Assembly: GCF_018326285.1 (NCBI RefSeq)
Contig: NZ_AP023362.1
Coordinates: forward strand, 5,022,001 to 5,086,000
DNA length: 64,000 nucleotides
Origin: Mycolicibacterium sp. TY81
GTDB taxonomy: Bacteria > Actinomycetota > Actinomycetes > Mycobacteriales > Mycobacteriaceae
Reading direction: 5' to 3'
In this document: piece by piece, positions 7,608 through 15,936 of the stretch
Numbering within the stretch: the first letter of the stretch is position 1
Layout: each line of letters opens with the position of its first letter
The notes under the pieces: generated by a model
What the model was told of the DNA's origin: nothing
The model's input: the letters and a program-made list of their open reading frames with translations, nothing else
Database searches by the model: none
Translations under genes and position numbers: made by a program

Positions 7608-9398
7608 CTACCTCGCCATATTCGTGAACCGCGAGAAGTGAAGCTGGTGTGCCACAGTGATATTCGCGGTCGGGCCGTTACGGTGCTTGCCCAGGATGAT
7701 GTCGGCTTCACCACCGCGCGGGTCGTCGCGGTCGATGGAGTCCGGGCGGTGCAGCAGCATGACCATGTCGGCGTCCTGCTCCAGCGATCCCGACTCACGA
7801 AGGTCCGACACCTGCGGGCGCTTGTCGGTGCGCTGTTCGGGACCACGGTTCAGCTGGCTGATGGCGACCACGGGAACCTCGAGTTCCTTGGCCATCAGCT
7901 TCAGCGACCGCGAGAACTCCGAGACTTCCTGCTGCCGGGACTCGAACTTCTTACCCGAGGTCATCAGCTGCATGTAGTCCACGACGATGAGCCGCAGGTT
8001 GGCTTTCTGGTGCAGACGGCGGGCCTTGGCCCGGATCTCCATCATGGTCAGGTTCGGCGAGTCGTCGATGTAGAGCGGCGCCTCGGAGATCTCGCTCATG
8101 CGGCGGGCCAGCTTGGTCCAGTCGTCGTCACTCATGCGACCCGAGCGCATGTCACCGAGCTTGATCTTGGCTTCGGCCGAGAGCAGTCGCATGACGATCT
8201 CGGTCTTGCTCATTTCCAGCGAGAAGATGACGCTGGCCTGCTGGTGCTTGATCGAGCAGGACCGCATGAAGTCCAGCCCGATCGTCGAATTGTGCGTCGG
8301 CACCATCGACCGCCCGGCCAGGTACAGGTGGGCCGGGTTGTCGACCTCGACACAGCGCACCGGCACCGATTCCACCCGGCGCACATCGGTGATCGTCACG
8401 GGCCGCGTGAGCACCGCCAGCCCGCCGGCGGTCAGTGCCGGCTCGAGGCGGTCAGCGCCGGGCCGCAGGGTCGCGGTGGTGACGATGCCGCGGCCGGTCG
8501 GCCACTGGTGCGACGCGTCGGCCACGATGGTGGTGCCGTCGGACAGGTCGATCTCGTAGCACGGGCGCTCCTCCATGACGGGAGTCGCGGCGACCACGCG
8601 GGTGGGTTGACCGTTGGCGTCGATCAGCTCGTCGCCCACCGAGACATCACCCATGGTGGTCCAGCCACCGGGCGTGGGCAGCGGGGTGTCGAGCGCCAGC
8701 GCCTTACCGACACCGGGGCGCGCGGCCACGATGATCATCTGGCCCGGGTGGAGACCGTTGGTGATCTCGTCGAGCTCGGTGAAACCGGTCGGGATACCGC
8801 GCGAGATACCGCCCTGGGACGCGATGGCGTCGATCTCGTCCATGGTGGGCTGCAGCAGCTCCTCCAGGACGGTGAAGTCCTCACTGCTGCGGGTCTGGGT
8901 GACGTCGTAGATCTCGGCCTGCGCGCGGTCCACGAGGTCGGCCACATCGGCACCCTCAGTGCCCGCGTAGCCGTACTGCACGACGCGCGTGCCGGCCTCG
9001 ACGAGGCGGCGCAGCGTGGCCTTCTCCGCCACGATGCCGGCGTAGAAGCCGGCGTTGGCCGCGGTGGGCACCGTGGAGATCAGGGTGTGCAGATACGGCG
9101 CGCCGCCGATGCGCTTGAGCAGTCCGCGACGGTCGAGTTCGGCGGCGACCGTGACGGCGTCAGCGGGCTCACCCCGGCCGTACAGATCGAGGATGGCGTC
9201 GTAGATGTTCTGGTGCGCGGGGCGGTAGAAGTCGCCGGGACGCAGGCGCTCCAGGACGTCGGCGACCGCGTCCTTGGACAGCAACATGCCACCGAGGACC
9301 GACTGCTCGGCAGCCATGTCCTGCGGCGGTTGACGGCCGAAATCCTCGCTGGGCGGCTCCTCCATGTCGGAACGACCCAGGTCGTCAGCGACAGCCAC
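7608..9398 (-). CDS. dnaB: Replicative DNA helicase DnaB, intein-containing
   Basis: Precursor of 596 residues; after intein removal, 458, the normal DnaB length. It unwinds DNA ahead of the replication fork as a hexameric ring. The N-terminal DnaB domain covers about residues 25-130. The RecA-like core has Walker A GVGK|ST (residues 229-232, interrupted by the intein after K232) and LIVVDYMQLM as the Walker B/H2 region. The C-terminus ends FTNMAR. GTG 9398 is chosen as start because of the purine-rich GAGGAGGAG just upstream and agreement with mycobacterial DnaB N-termini; the open frame extends to 9650 but that part looks noncoding. The stop is only 12 bp from the Tn7-like element, so native downstream sequence has been displaced. 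Confidence 0.96.
   Translation of the reverse strand: MAVADDLGRSDMEEPPSEDFGRQPPQDMAAEQSVLGGMLLSKDAVADVLERLRPGDFYRPAHQNIYDAILDLYGRGEPADAVTVAAELDRRGLLKRIGGAPYLHTLISTVPTAANAGFYAGIVAEKATLRRLVEAGTRVVQYGYAGTEGADVADLVDRAQAEIYDVTQTRSSEDFTVLEELLQPTMDEIDAIASQGGISRGIPTGFTELDEITNGLHPGQMIIVAARPGVGKALALDTPLPTPGGWTTMGDVSVGDELIDANGQPTRVVAATPVMEERPCYEIDLSDGTTIVADASHQWPTGRGIVTTATLRPGADRLEPALTAGGLAVLTRPVTITDVRRVESVPVRCVEVDNPAHLYLAGRSMVPTHNSTIGLDFMRSCSIKHQQASVIFSLEMSKTEIVMRLLSAEAKIKLGDMRSGRMSDDDWTKLARRMSEISEAPLYIDDSPNLTMMEIRAKARRLHQKANLRLIVVDYMQLMTSGKKFESRQQEVSEFSRSLKLMAKELEVPVVAISQLNRGPEQRTDKRPQVSDLRESGSLEQDADMVMLLHRPDSIDRDDPRGGEADIILGKHRNGPTANITVAHQLHFSRFTNMAR
8289..8702 (-). other. DnaB mini-intein in Walker A (class 3-like)
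   Basis: A 138-residue insertion between GVGK and ST of the P-loop, residues 233-370 of the precursor. It starts with Ala instead of Cys/Ser and ends PTHN before extein Ser. It has the B-block His (H65), with W67, C117 and T136 at the positions of the Trp-Cys-Thr triad that defines class 3 inteins, in which an internal Cys starts splicing. It is too short for a homing endonuclease. M. smegmatis DnaB carries a class 3 mini-intein of about this length at the same site, as I recall. Splicing is needed to form a working ATP site, so helicase activity depends on it. Confidence 0.9.
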
Positions 9399-9841
9399 GA
9401 AGCGCTCCTCCTCCCCGAAAATCGATGTCAAACAAACGTTCGAACGAGCTACCTGTGACCGTACTTCACCGCCCCGACAAGTCGGACCCGCAAGCCACTC
9501 ACCTGTCGCGCGACGCATCACGCTAGACGTTGCTGGAGCCTCCCGAAACCACCCCTGTTGATAACCCTGGGGATGAAATGTGGAAAGACGTGGACAACGA
9601 TGTTGACGGGTTGGGGAGAACTTGTGGAATACCAGCGGGTAAATTCCCAACCCTGCAGGTCAACAGCCTATATATCGCCTGTGAGCCTGTGTATGAGAAT
9701 TGGTGCGGCGTGTCGTGCCGGGTAGCCATCTCGGGCGTGTTGTGTTGCGTACGCGTGGCAGAAAAGGGCCGCGTAGGTTAACAGCCGGCGTAGATCACTG
9801 TTTGCAGATTGGCGTAAAAAATTCGCCCACTGTCAACAGAA
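9399..9841. other. Intergenic region upstream of dnaB, no gene seen
   Basis: About 440 bp between the dnaB start and the terminator after rplI. Short frames here show no coding character. The stretch at 9556-9620 is AT-richer than its surroundings and contains GTGGACAAC (9590-9598), one mismatch from a DnaA box on the minus strand, and TGTGGAAA nearby. The dnaB promoter should lie here, but I could not pick a convincing pair of -35/-10 hexamers. Confidence 0.5.
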
Positions 9842-9882
9842 AACGCCCGGGCGAAGCCAAAGATTGACTCCACCCGGGCGTT
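9842..9882 (-). terminator. Intrinsic terminator after the rpsF-ssb-rpsR-rplI operon
   Basis: Ten-base perfect stem AACGCCCGGG / CCCGGGCGTT with a 21-base loop, followed on the minus strand by TTTTC. It lies 23-63 bp after the rplI stop codon. Confidence 0.75.
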
Positions 9883-9905
9883 CTGCTGTTTGAGCTACCG
9901 GGTGC

Positions 9906-10361
9906 CTATCCGGCGACGACAGCCAGCGACACCGGCACGTTGACCGACGGGTGCAGACGCACCGCGATCTTGTGGGTGCCGACCGACTTGATGTGCGCCT
10001 TGGGCAGCTCTACGGTGCGCTTGTCGAGGTTCGGGCCACCGGCCTTCTTGATCGCGGCGACGACGTCGCCCGCGGTCACCGAACCGAACAGCTTGCCGCT
10101 GTCGGCACCGGCCTTGACGGCCAGCGACACGGGGCCGAGGGCCTCGATCGCCTGCTTCAGCTCGTTGGCGTGGTCCAGGTCGCGAACCGTCTTGGCGTCA
10201 CGCGCGCGACGGATCTCGTTGGCCTGACGCTCGGCACCGCGGGTGGCCACGATGGCCAGGCCGCGGGGCAGCAGGTAGTTACGGCCGTAGCCGTCGCGAA
10301 CCTCAACGGTGTCGCCGGCCGAACCCAGGTGGTCGACCTCAGTGGTCAGAATGAGCTTCAT
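9906..10361 (-). CDS. rplI: 50S ribosomal protein L9
   Basis: 151 residues, the usual bacterial L9 length, beginning [17 protein letters not shown] with the N-terminal domain signature [13 protein letters not shown] (residues 24-36) that binds 23S rRNA. A long connecting helix and C-terminal domain follow. It is the last gene of the rpsF-ssb-rpsR-rplI operon, 15 bp after rpsR, and is followed by a clear hairpin terminator. Confidence 0.97.
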   Translation of the reverse strand: MKLILTTEVDHLGSAGDTVEVRDGYGRNYLLPRGLAIVATRGAERQANEIRRARDAKTVRDLDHANELKQAIEALGPVSLAVKAGADSGKLFGSVTAGDVVAAIKKAGGPNLDKRTVELPKAHIKSVGTHKIAVRLHPSVNVPVSLAVVAG

Positions 10362-10376
10362 TTTTCTCAGTCCTCC

Positions 10377-10631
10377 CTATCGAGTCGACGAGCTGAACGG
10401 GAGCAACGCAACCTCGCGGGCGTTCTTCACGGCAATGGCGATGTCGCGCTGGTGCTGCACGCAGTTACCGGTGACGCGACGCGCACGGATCTTGCCGCGC
10501 TCGCTGATGTAGGTCCGGAGCAGTCCGGTGTCCTTGTAATCGATGGTCTGCGCCTTCTTGGAGCAGAACACGCACTTGCGGGTCTTGACCGGCTTTTCCG
10601 GCGCCGGACGCCGCTTGGTGGCCTTGGCCAT
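10377..10631 (-). CDS. rpsR: 30S ribosomal protein S18, zinc-binding (C+) type
   Basis: 84 residues. S18 binds S6 in the 30S platform, and its gene sits in the S6 operon. The protein keeps CVFC near residue 20 and a further Cys in TGNCVQH, so it is the zinc-ligating C+ paralogue (rpsR1). Mycobacteria also have a zinc-free rpsR2 elsewhere, induced when zinc is scarce. Start ATG 10631 is preceded by an A/G-rich AGAAAGAGA. Confidence 0.96.
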   Translation of the reverse strand: MAKATKRRPAPEKPVKTRKCVFCSKKAQTIDYKDTGLLRTYISERGKIRARRVTGNCVQHQRDIAIAVKNAREVALLPFSSSTR

Positions 10632-10678
10632 GTCTTTCTCTTTCTGGGTCTAGCTGGTTGCCCAGCCAATTACGTGGA

Positions 10679-11185
10679 TCAGAAGGGCGGCTCGTCGTCG
10701 GCGCCGCCGAACGAACCCGAAGCCGGGGCGCTGCCCCACGGGTCGTCGGCCGGAGCGCCGCCACCAGCGGACTGACGGGAACCCCCGCCGCCGCCGAAGC
10801 CGCCACCGCCACCGCCACTGCGGTTGGCCTTGTTCACCTTCGCCGTCGCGTACCGCAGGGACGGGCCGATCTCGTCGACCTCGACCTCCATCACGGTGCG
10901 CTTCTCACCCTCGCGGGTCTCGAACGAGCGCTGCTTCAGCCGGCCGGTCACGATGACACGCGACCCCCGGGTCAGGCTCTCGGCGACGTTCTCGGCCGCC
11001 TCGCGCCAGATGTTGCAGCGGAGGAACAGCGCCTCCCCGTCCTTCCACTCGTTGCTCTGCCGGTCGAACATCCGCGGCGTCGAGGCCACGGTGAAGTTCG
11101 CAACAGCAGCTCCGGACGGCGTGAAACGCAGCTCCGGGTCAGCGGTCAGGTTTCCGATAACGGTGATGGTGGTGTCACCAGCCAC
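10679..11185 (-). CDS. ssb: Single-stranded DNA-binding protein
   Basis: 168 residues from GTG 11185, which has GGAGGA upstream; an in-frame ATG at 11245 lies before this site and is rejected. The OB-fold (residues 1-about 115, [19 protein letters not shown]) is followed by a Gly-rich linker and the acidic tip DDEPPF, which recruits replication and repair proteins. It coats single-stranded DNA at forks. Located between rpsF and rpsR, the standard actinobacterial operon order. Confidence 0.97.
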   Translation of the reverse strand: MAGDTTITVIGNLTADPELRFTPSGAAVANFTVASTPRMFDRQSNEWKDGEALFLRCNIWREAAENVAESLTRGSRVIVTGRLKQRSFETREGEKRTVMEVEVDEIGPSLRYATAKVNKANRSGGGGGGFGGGGGSRQSAGGGAPADDPWGSAPASGSFGGADDEPPF

Positions 11186-11266
11186 GAGATCCTCCTGGGA
11201 CGGATTGGGTGAATTAGGCGCGAGCCTACGCAAGGCCCGCGACAAATCCGCAGAGCTTCGGTGCTT

Positions 11267-11557
11267 CTAGTGCTTGTCGGTCCGCAGGACCTTGGTACGC
11301 AACACCGACTCGTTCAGGTTCAGCTGACGGTCGAGCTCGTTGACCGTGGCCGGTTCGGCCTTCAGGTCGACAACCGCGTAGATGCCTTCACCGTGCTTGG
11401 CGATCTCGTAAGCCAGCCGGCGACGGCCCCAGATGTCCACCTTTTCGACGCTGCCGCCGTCTTTGCGGACGACGTTCAGGAACGTCTCCAGCGACGGAGC
11501 TACGGTGCGCTCGTCAAGTGTGGGGTCGAGAATGACCATGATTTCGTATGGACGCAT
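11267..11557 (-). CDS. rpsF: 30S ribosomal protein S6
   Basis: 96 residues from ATG 11557 ([16 protein letters not shown]), preceded by AGGAGG. The longer in-frame ATG at 11593 lies before this ribosome-binding site and is not used. S6 pairs with S18 in the 30S subunit. First gene of the rpsF-ssb-rpsR-rplI operon; its promoter should lie in 11558-11750, shared with the divergent membrane-protein genes. Confidence 0.97.
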   Translation of the reverse strand: MRPYEIMVILDPTLDERTVAPSLETFLNVVRKDGGSVEKVDIWGRRRLAYEIAKHGEGIYAVVDLKAEPATVNELDRQLNLNESVLRTKVLRTDKH

Positions 11558-11750
11558 GTGGAACCCATCACCTCCTATGGTCGTATCGGCCACGGCGTGT
11601 TCCGTGGCAGGAGGGTCGCCTGCGTCGGCAACCGGGTTAGGTTACCCGAAGAGCCCCTGAGCTGCGAAATCGGCGCTCGGAAGAGCTGTCCTGACGGAGG
11701 CGTCAAGCTCGCTAGGCTGGGTGGACGATCATTGTCGGCGAGGGGGACGC

Positions 11751-12398
11751 ATGACGTATCCGCAGGGGCCGTATGGCCAGGGGTATCCGGGGCAACCCGG
11801 CCACCCGCCGCAGCCGGGTTATCCACAGGGCTATCCGGCCCAGCCCGTCTACCAGCAGGGATACCCGCAGGCCGCCGGGTATCCGGGGGCGTATCCGGGC
11901 AGTTTTCCGCCCGCTCCCCTGCCGCCCGCGTCGACTGGCGGGGTCGGTGGGGTCATCGCGGGCGTGCTGGCGATCATGGGCGGACTGCTGCATGGGGGCC
12001 TCGGTGCCATGGCTTTGGTGGAGTCCCTCACGAAGGAACCGGGCCCGTTCGCCACCCGCTCTCCGGCACACGTCGGCCACCTGTTCCTTGGGATCTCGGT
12101 CGTCGGCGGTCTGCTCGTCCTGGCTGGGGGCTTCATGCTGCTGTCGCGCAAGCCGGCCGGTCGCTGGCTCATCGGCGTCGGATGCGTGCCGATCTTCGCG
12201 TTCGGACTGGGAGCCTTCCTGGGCGCAAATGCGGACGGGGATAGCACCGTCGGGGCGGTGATCACCCTCCCGATCATGATCTTCTCAGTGGCGACCGTCG
12301 TATCCACTTTCCTGCCCTCGACGGGCCGATGGATACGGGCCAAGCGGAATCCCATTGCGCCGCAGCCATATCCGTACTATCCGCCGCCTCAGGGCTGA
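11751..12398 (+). CDS. Four-helix membrane protein with Pro/Tyr/Gly/Gln-rich N-terminus, copy 1
   Basis: 215 residues from ATG 11751 (Shine-Dalgarno GAGGGGG). Residues 1-60 are a low-complexity repeat of YPQGYP/GQPGH-type units. Four hydrophobic helices follow (about 64-88, 104-126, 135-157, 162-184), then a short tail ending YPYYPPPQG. Function unknown. It is the first of three tandem paralogues sharing helix layout and the tail motifs W-I-(R/Q)-A-(K/E) and P-x-A-P-Q. Pro/Tyr-rich cytoplasmic segments of this kind are common on actinobacterial septal and polar membrane proteins, but nothing here proves that role. Confidence 0.75.
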   Translation: MTYPQGPYGQGYPGQPGHPPQPGYPQGYPAQPVYQQGYPQAAGYPGAYPGSFPPAPLPPASTGGVGGVIAGVLAIMGGLLHGGLGAMALVESLTKEPGPFATRSPAHVGHLFLGISVVGGLLVLAGGFMLLSRKPAGRWLIGVGCVPIFAFGLGAFLGANADGDSTVGAVITLPIMIFSVATVVSTFLPSTGRWIRAKRNPIAPQPYPYYPPPQG

Positions 12399-12411
12399 GC
12401 GAGGGGGACGC

Positions 12412-13047
12412 ATGACGTATCCGCAGGGGCCGTACGGCCAAGGATTTCCGGGCCAACCCGGCCACCCGCCGCAGCCGGGATATCCACAGGGTTATCCACC
12501 CCAGCCCGTCTACCAGCAGGGATACCCGCAGCCAGTTGGTTATCCGGGCGGGTACCCGCCCATGCCACCGGCTCCGCCAAGTGGCGGCACAGCGATCGGT
12601 GCGGCAGTCCTGTCGATCCTGGGTGCGCTGGCGAATGGCGGCATGGCTCTGGCCGGTTTCTCCTCGATCGCCCGGATCAGAAGTGAGTCCGCCGCTTCCT
12701 TCCCTGGCGGAACGTACGCACTCGCAATCGTCTTCGTCGCGTCGGGCTTGGTCGCCGCCTTGTTGCTCATCGTGGGCGCGACGATGTTGTTCATGCGGAA
12801 GATGCCCAGCCGCTGGCTCATCACCGCCGGATGCGCACTGGTCATCGGCGGGACAGTGATCAGCTACGGGTTGCACAACGCCATCTCGGAATACGAAGGC
12901 GGTCCCCGACTTGGCTTCCTGGGCCTGCTCTTTCCGATCCTGACGATGGTGTTGGCACTGCGACCCTCGACGGTGGCCTGGATTCAGGCCAAGCACACTC
13001 CCGTTGCGCCGCAATACTTTCCGCAGTACCCGCCGTACCAGGGCTGA
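12412..13047 (+). CDS. Four-helix membrane protein with Pro/Tyr/Gly/Gln-rich N-terminus, copy 2
   Basis: 211 residues from ATG 12412. The ribosome-binding region and the first about 120 bp are nearly identical to copy 1 (GCGAGGGGGACGC then MTYPQGPYGQG), while the four helices have diverged in sequence. Same C-terminal tail ending FPQYPPYQG. It starts 13 bp after copy 1, so the genes are one operon. The contrast between matching 5' ends and divergent membrane parts suggests gene conversion or selection on the N-terminal segment. Function unknown. Confidence 0.75.
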   Translation: MTYPQGPYGQGFPGQPGHPPQPGYPQGYPPQPVYQQGYPQPVGYPGGYPPMPPAPPSGGTAIGAAVLSILGALANGGMALAGFSSIARIRSESAASFPGGTYALAIVFVASGLVAALLLIVGATMLFMRKMPSRWLITAGCALVIGGTVISYGLHNAISEYEGGPRLGFLGLLFPILTMVLALRPSTVAWIQAKHTPVAPQYFPQYPPYQG

Positions 13048-13076
13048 GTGGACCAACCCGGCGCCAGAGGGAAAAC

Positions 13077-13667
13077 ATGACGTACCCGCAGTACCCGCAG
13101 CCGGACGCCTACCCCGCCCTGCCGGCGGTGCCAGCCCAACCGAGCGGTGGCACCGCGATCACCGCCGGCGTGCTGGCGGCACTGGGCGGATTGCTCAGCC
13201 TCGGCATCACCGCCGTCTCGCTGTTCTTCCTGATCGTCATCGCGTCGATCGGCAGTAATTTCGACCGCTCTGATCTCGAGTTCCTCGACAGCATCTTCGG
13301 CATCCTCGCCATCGGAATGGTCGCCATGGTGATCATCGGGCTCGTACTCGGCACGGTGCTGAGCGTGTTGCTCATCGCCGGCGCAGTGCTGCTCTTTCGC
13401 CGCAAGATGCTCGGTCGCTGGCTCGTGGTGAGTGGATGTGCGGTGGCAATCGTGAGCAACCTGATGACCGCCGTGTTCACTACCGCGGTGACAGCGGATG
13501 ACTGGTACTCGCCCGAAGGTGTCGTCAGCGTCGTTGTCGGCCTGGCATTTCCGATCACCACGATGGTCCTGGCGTTGCTGCCGTCAACCACCGCGTGGAT
13601 ACGGGCGGAGCGCAATCCGGTTGCACCGCAGTACTTTCCGCAGTATCTACCGCCATATCAGGGCTGA
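13077..13667 (+). CDS. Four-helix membrane protein, copy 3 with shortened N-terminus
   Basis: 196 residues from ATG 13077, 29 bp after copy 2. The Pro/Tyr-rich segment is reduced to about 20 residues (MTYPQYPQPDAYPALPAVP). The four helices and the tail (TTAWIRAERNPVAPQYFPQY) follow the same plan as copies 1 and 2. Function unknown. A long hairpin after the stop probably ends the operon. Confidence 0.72.
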   Translation: MTYPQYPQPDAYPALPAVPAQPSGGTAITAGVLAALGGLLSLGITAVSLFFLIVIASIGSNFDRSDLEFLDSIFGILAIGMVAMVIIGLVLGTVLSVLLIAGAVLLFRRKMLGRWLVVSGCAVAIVSNLMTAVFTTAVTADDWYSPEGVVSVVVGLAFPITTMVLALLPSTTAWIRAERNPVAPQYFPQYLPPYQG

Positions 13668-13689
13668 GTCCGAGGGAGAGCGCGCGGAC

Positions 13690-13753
13690 GCCGCGAGCGT
13701 GCAGCCAGCGCGCCGCACCAGCGACTTGCGTGGTCTGTGTGCACGCTCGCGGC
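13690..13753. terminator. Hairpin between convergent genes
   Basis: Perfect 14-bp inverted repeat GCCGCGAGCGTGCA (13690-13703) with its complement at 13740-13753, loop 36 bp. It lies between the three-gene membrane operon and the convergent SRPBCC gene. No clear U-tract, so activity as a terminator is inferred from position. Confidence 0.5.
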
Positions 13754-13780
13754 AACGGCAAGCCCCGGCGGCCGCGAAAC

Positions 13781-14245
13781 CTAGGCCTCGGCCGTCTTCT
13801 TGATCGCCGCCAGCGTCAGCGGAATGCCTTCCTTCGCGTACTTCGAGCGGAGTGCGATCTGGGCTTCGGCATCGTCGCCCCAGCGCTCGTGGAAGCCCGC
13901 GATGCCGGCCGGCAGGAACTCCCACGACTGCGTCAGGCGCGTGCCACCGGCGGCGGGATCCAGCGTGAAGCCCCAGCGCACCCAACCGCCGTTGACCTCC
14001 CAGAAGAACTCGCGGCCGGGCTCGGCGACGACCACCTGGCTGCGGGTCTCCCAGGTTCGGTCAGCGGTTTCGTTGCGGCCCTTGAACCAGGCGCCGGCCA
14101 CCGGGCCGCCATCCTCGTCCTCCCACCAGCACTCTTTGCACTGCGGGCTCCACTGCCCCATCTTGGTCACATCGGACACCAGGGCGTAGAGGCTCTCGGG
14201 ATCGGAATCGATGACAACGGAATCGGAGAACGTCAGGTCGGTCAC
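13781..14245 (-). CDS. SRPBCC (START/Bet v1-like) superfamily protein
   Basis: 154 residues from GTG 14245. The pattern VIDSDPESLYALVSDVTKMGQWSP at the N-terminus, a central W/G-rich strand region, and the long C-terminal helix (residues about 118-154) are typical of polyketide-cyclase/dehydrase-type ligand-binding proteins. Such proteins bind hydrophobic molecules; no ligand can be named here. The frame is open far upstream on the same strand, but that extension is out of phase with the real membrane-protein gene next door and is not coding. Confidence 0.8.
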   Translation of the reverse strand: MTDLTFSDSVVIDSDPESLYALVSDVTKMGQWSPQCKECWWEDEDGGPVAGAWFKGRNETADRTWETRSQVVVAEPGREFFWEVNGGWVRWGFTLDPAAGGTRLTQSWEFLPAGIAGFHERWGDDAEAQIALRSKYAKEGIPLTLAAIKKTAEA

Positions 14246-14286
14246 GCCCTCGACCCTGCCACCCCGCGAGACGGAACGCAGCCCAT

Positions 14287-15936
14287 TTATGCCGTGGGCG
14301 CAAGCTCCGGTTCCGGGTCGGGATCGGGTTCGGCGACGGCGATCGGGCGGGGCCGCAACCGGGCGGGCAACCAGCGCGGCGGATCGTCGTCGGCCTCGTC
14401 GAACACGCCGCCGGACGGATCGTCCACGCGACCACCCCAGCGGACCAGATCGACCTCCGGCCGGTAGATGGCACGAATCACCAACGCGCACAGTCCGATC
14501 ACCGCGATGTCGCGCAGCAGCACCGTGGTGGTGAAGAACTGCTCGGGTAGCCCGAGCTTGGGATCGCCGTACAGGTACAGCATCCGGGGAATCCAGATCA
14601 GCGCATCGATGGTCATCCACGCCAACAGGATTCGGCGATGCGGCAGCGCCAGCGCGGCCAGCGGCACCAGCCACAGCGAGTACTGCGGGCTCCACACCTT
14701 GTTGGTCAGCAGGAACGCCGCGACGACCAGGAACGCCAGCTGCGCCAGCCGCGGCCGCTGCGGTGCCGTCCACGCGACGTAAGCAATTGCCGCACAACAC
14801 AAGACGAACAGCAACGCGGTGACGGTGTTGAGGACCGTAGGCGGCTCCCAGAAACCGAGATTGGTGTCGAACCCGCCCCAGCCGGTGAAGGACTTCACGA
14901 CGTTGTAGAGCGAGTCCATGTCGTCGCCGCGGCGGGTGTTGAGCCGGAAGAACTCCGACCATCCGCGCGGGAACATCACCATGATCGGCAGGTTCACCGC
15001 GATCCACGTGACCAGCGCGGTGATCGCCGTCTTGGCCACCGGCCGCCACTTGCCGGTCCGCACCGCGAGCATCGCCAGCGGGATCAGCAACAGCAGCGGA
15101 TACAGCTTCAGGGCCACCCCGACCCCGATGAGCACACCGGCCACCACCGGTTTCCGGCGCGACCAGGCGAGCATGGCGCCGGCCGCACATGCCGTCGCGA
15201 GCGCGTCGAAGTTGGTGAACGCCTGGAAGATCAGGATCGGCGACCCGGCCACCACGGCGGCGTCCCACGGCCGCCGGCCGGACATTCGCATGGTTGCCCA
15301 GACGGTGGCCATCCAGGCCAGCGCGAGCCCGAACGCCGAGATGTTGAAGAACATGATCACCTCGGCGACCACCGGCATCCGGACCAGCTTGGACAGCGCC
15401 GTGTAGGTCTTGGCCACCGACATCGCCGCGTACTGGTACATGCCGGTCAACACCGGATACTCCATGTAGCGGATCGCGCGGGTGCCGTCGTACTGGACGC
15501 GCGGCTTCTGCGCGCTGTCGGTTTCGATCCAGCTGGACTTGTACGGAAACTTGCCCAGGTTCAGCAGCTCCGCGGTGTACAGCGGCACGGTGTCCGAGTA
15601 GCAGAACTCGTAATAAGCGCGTTGGTTCTGCCAGTTGGCAACCCGCTGATCGGCGGTGCCGGTGCCGGTTGTCACCAGGCACGGCGCCTTGGTGGTGTAG
15701 CCCAGCCCGAGGAAGACAAGCGCGATGATCAGCATCACCCGGAACGGCGTGAGGAACGGCGCCCGGCCGATCATGGCGTGCCGGCCCACCGGTCCGCCGA
15801 CGACCCCGGACAGCGCCGCACCCATGACGTCGGTCCGGCTGGGCAGGTCGCGATCGTCGGCGCTGCGCAGGTCCCGGGCCAAGCGGGCCGGCGAGACCGT
15901 CGGGACGCCGGACTCGTCTGGTTCGTCGACCGTCAC
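14287..15936 (-). CDS. GT87-type integral membrane glycosyltransferase-like protein (Rv0051 homologue)
   Basis: 549 residues with about 10-12 hydrophobic helices between residues 60 and 500, periplasmic loops, and a Pro/Glu-rich cytoplasmic tail. The GFDTNLGFWEPPTV and NKVWSPQYSLWLVPLA segments are characteristic of the DUF2029/GT87 family of polyprenyl-phosphate-mannose-dependent mannosyltransferases. By position (next to ponA1 and the rpsF operon) it corresponds to M. tuberculosis Rv0051. ATG 15936 overlaps the ponA1 stop by 4 bp, indicating co-transcription and a cell-envelope role. Substrate not deducible. Confidence 0.82.
   Translation of the reverse strand: MTVDEPDESGVPTVSPARLARDLRSADDRDLPSRTDVMGAALSGVVGGPVGRHAMIGRAPFLTPFRVMLIIALVFLGLGYTTKAPCLVTTGTGTADQRVANWQNQRAYYEFCYSDTVPLYTAELLNLGKFPYKSSWIETDSAQKPRVQYDGTRAIRYMEYPVLTGMYQYAAMSVAKTYTALSKLVRMPVVAEVIMFFNISAFGLALAWMATVWATMRMSGRRPWDAAVVAGSPILIFQAFTNFDALATACAAGAMLAWSRRKPVVAGVLIGVGVALKLYPLLLLIPLAMLAVRTGKWRPVAKTAITALVTWIAVNLPIMVMFPRGWSEFFRLNTRRGDDMDSLYNVVKSFTGWGGFDTNLGFWEPPTVLNTVTALLFVLCCAAIAYVAWTAPQRPRLAQLAFLVVAAFLLTNKVWSPQYSLWLVPLAALALPHRRILLAWMTIDALIWIPRMLYLYGDPKLGLPEQFFTTTVLLRDIAVIGLCALVIRAIYRPEVDLVRWGGRVDDPSGGVFDEADDDPPRWLPARLRPRPIAVAEPDPDPEPELAPTA

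Noticed and set aside
7638..9458. Long plus-strand frames opposite dnaB, ponA1, ahpF, leuS and murJ
   Set aside because: GC-rich codon bias leaves antisense frames open. They show His/Arg/Val-rich composition without motifs or ribosome-binding sites.
9399..9650. Upstream extension of dnaB to ATG 9650
   Set aside because: The 84 extra residues do not resemble DnaB, and GTG 9398 has a strong ribosome-binding site.
11800..12510. TTATCCACA words resembling DnaA boxes in the membrane-protein genes
   Set aside because: They encode the repeated G-Y-P-Q-G-Y segment and are explained by that coding repeat.
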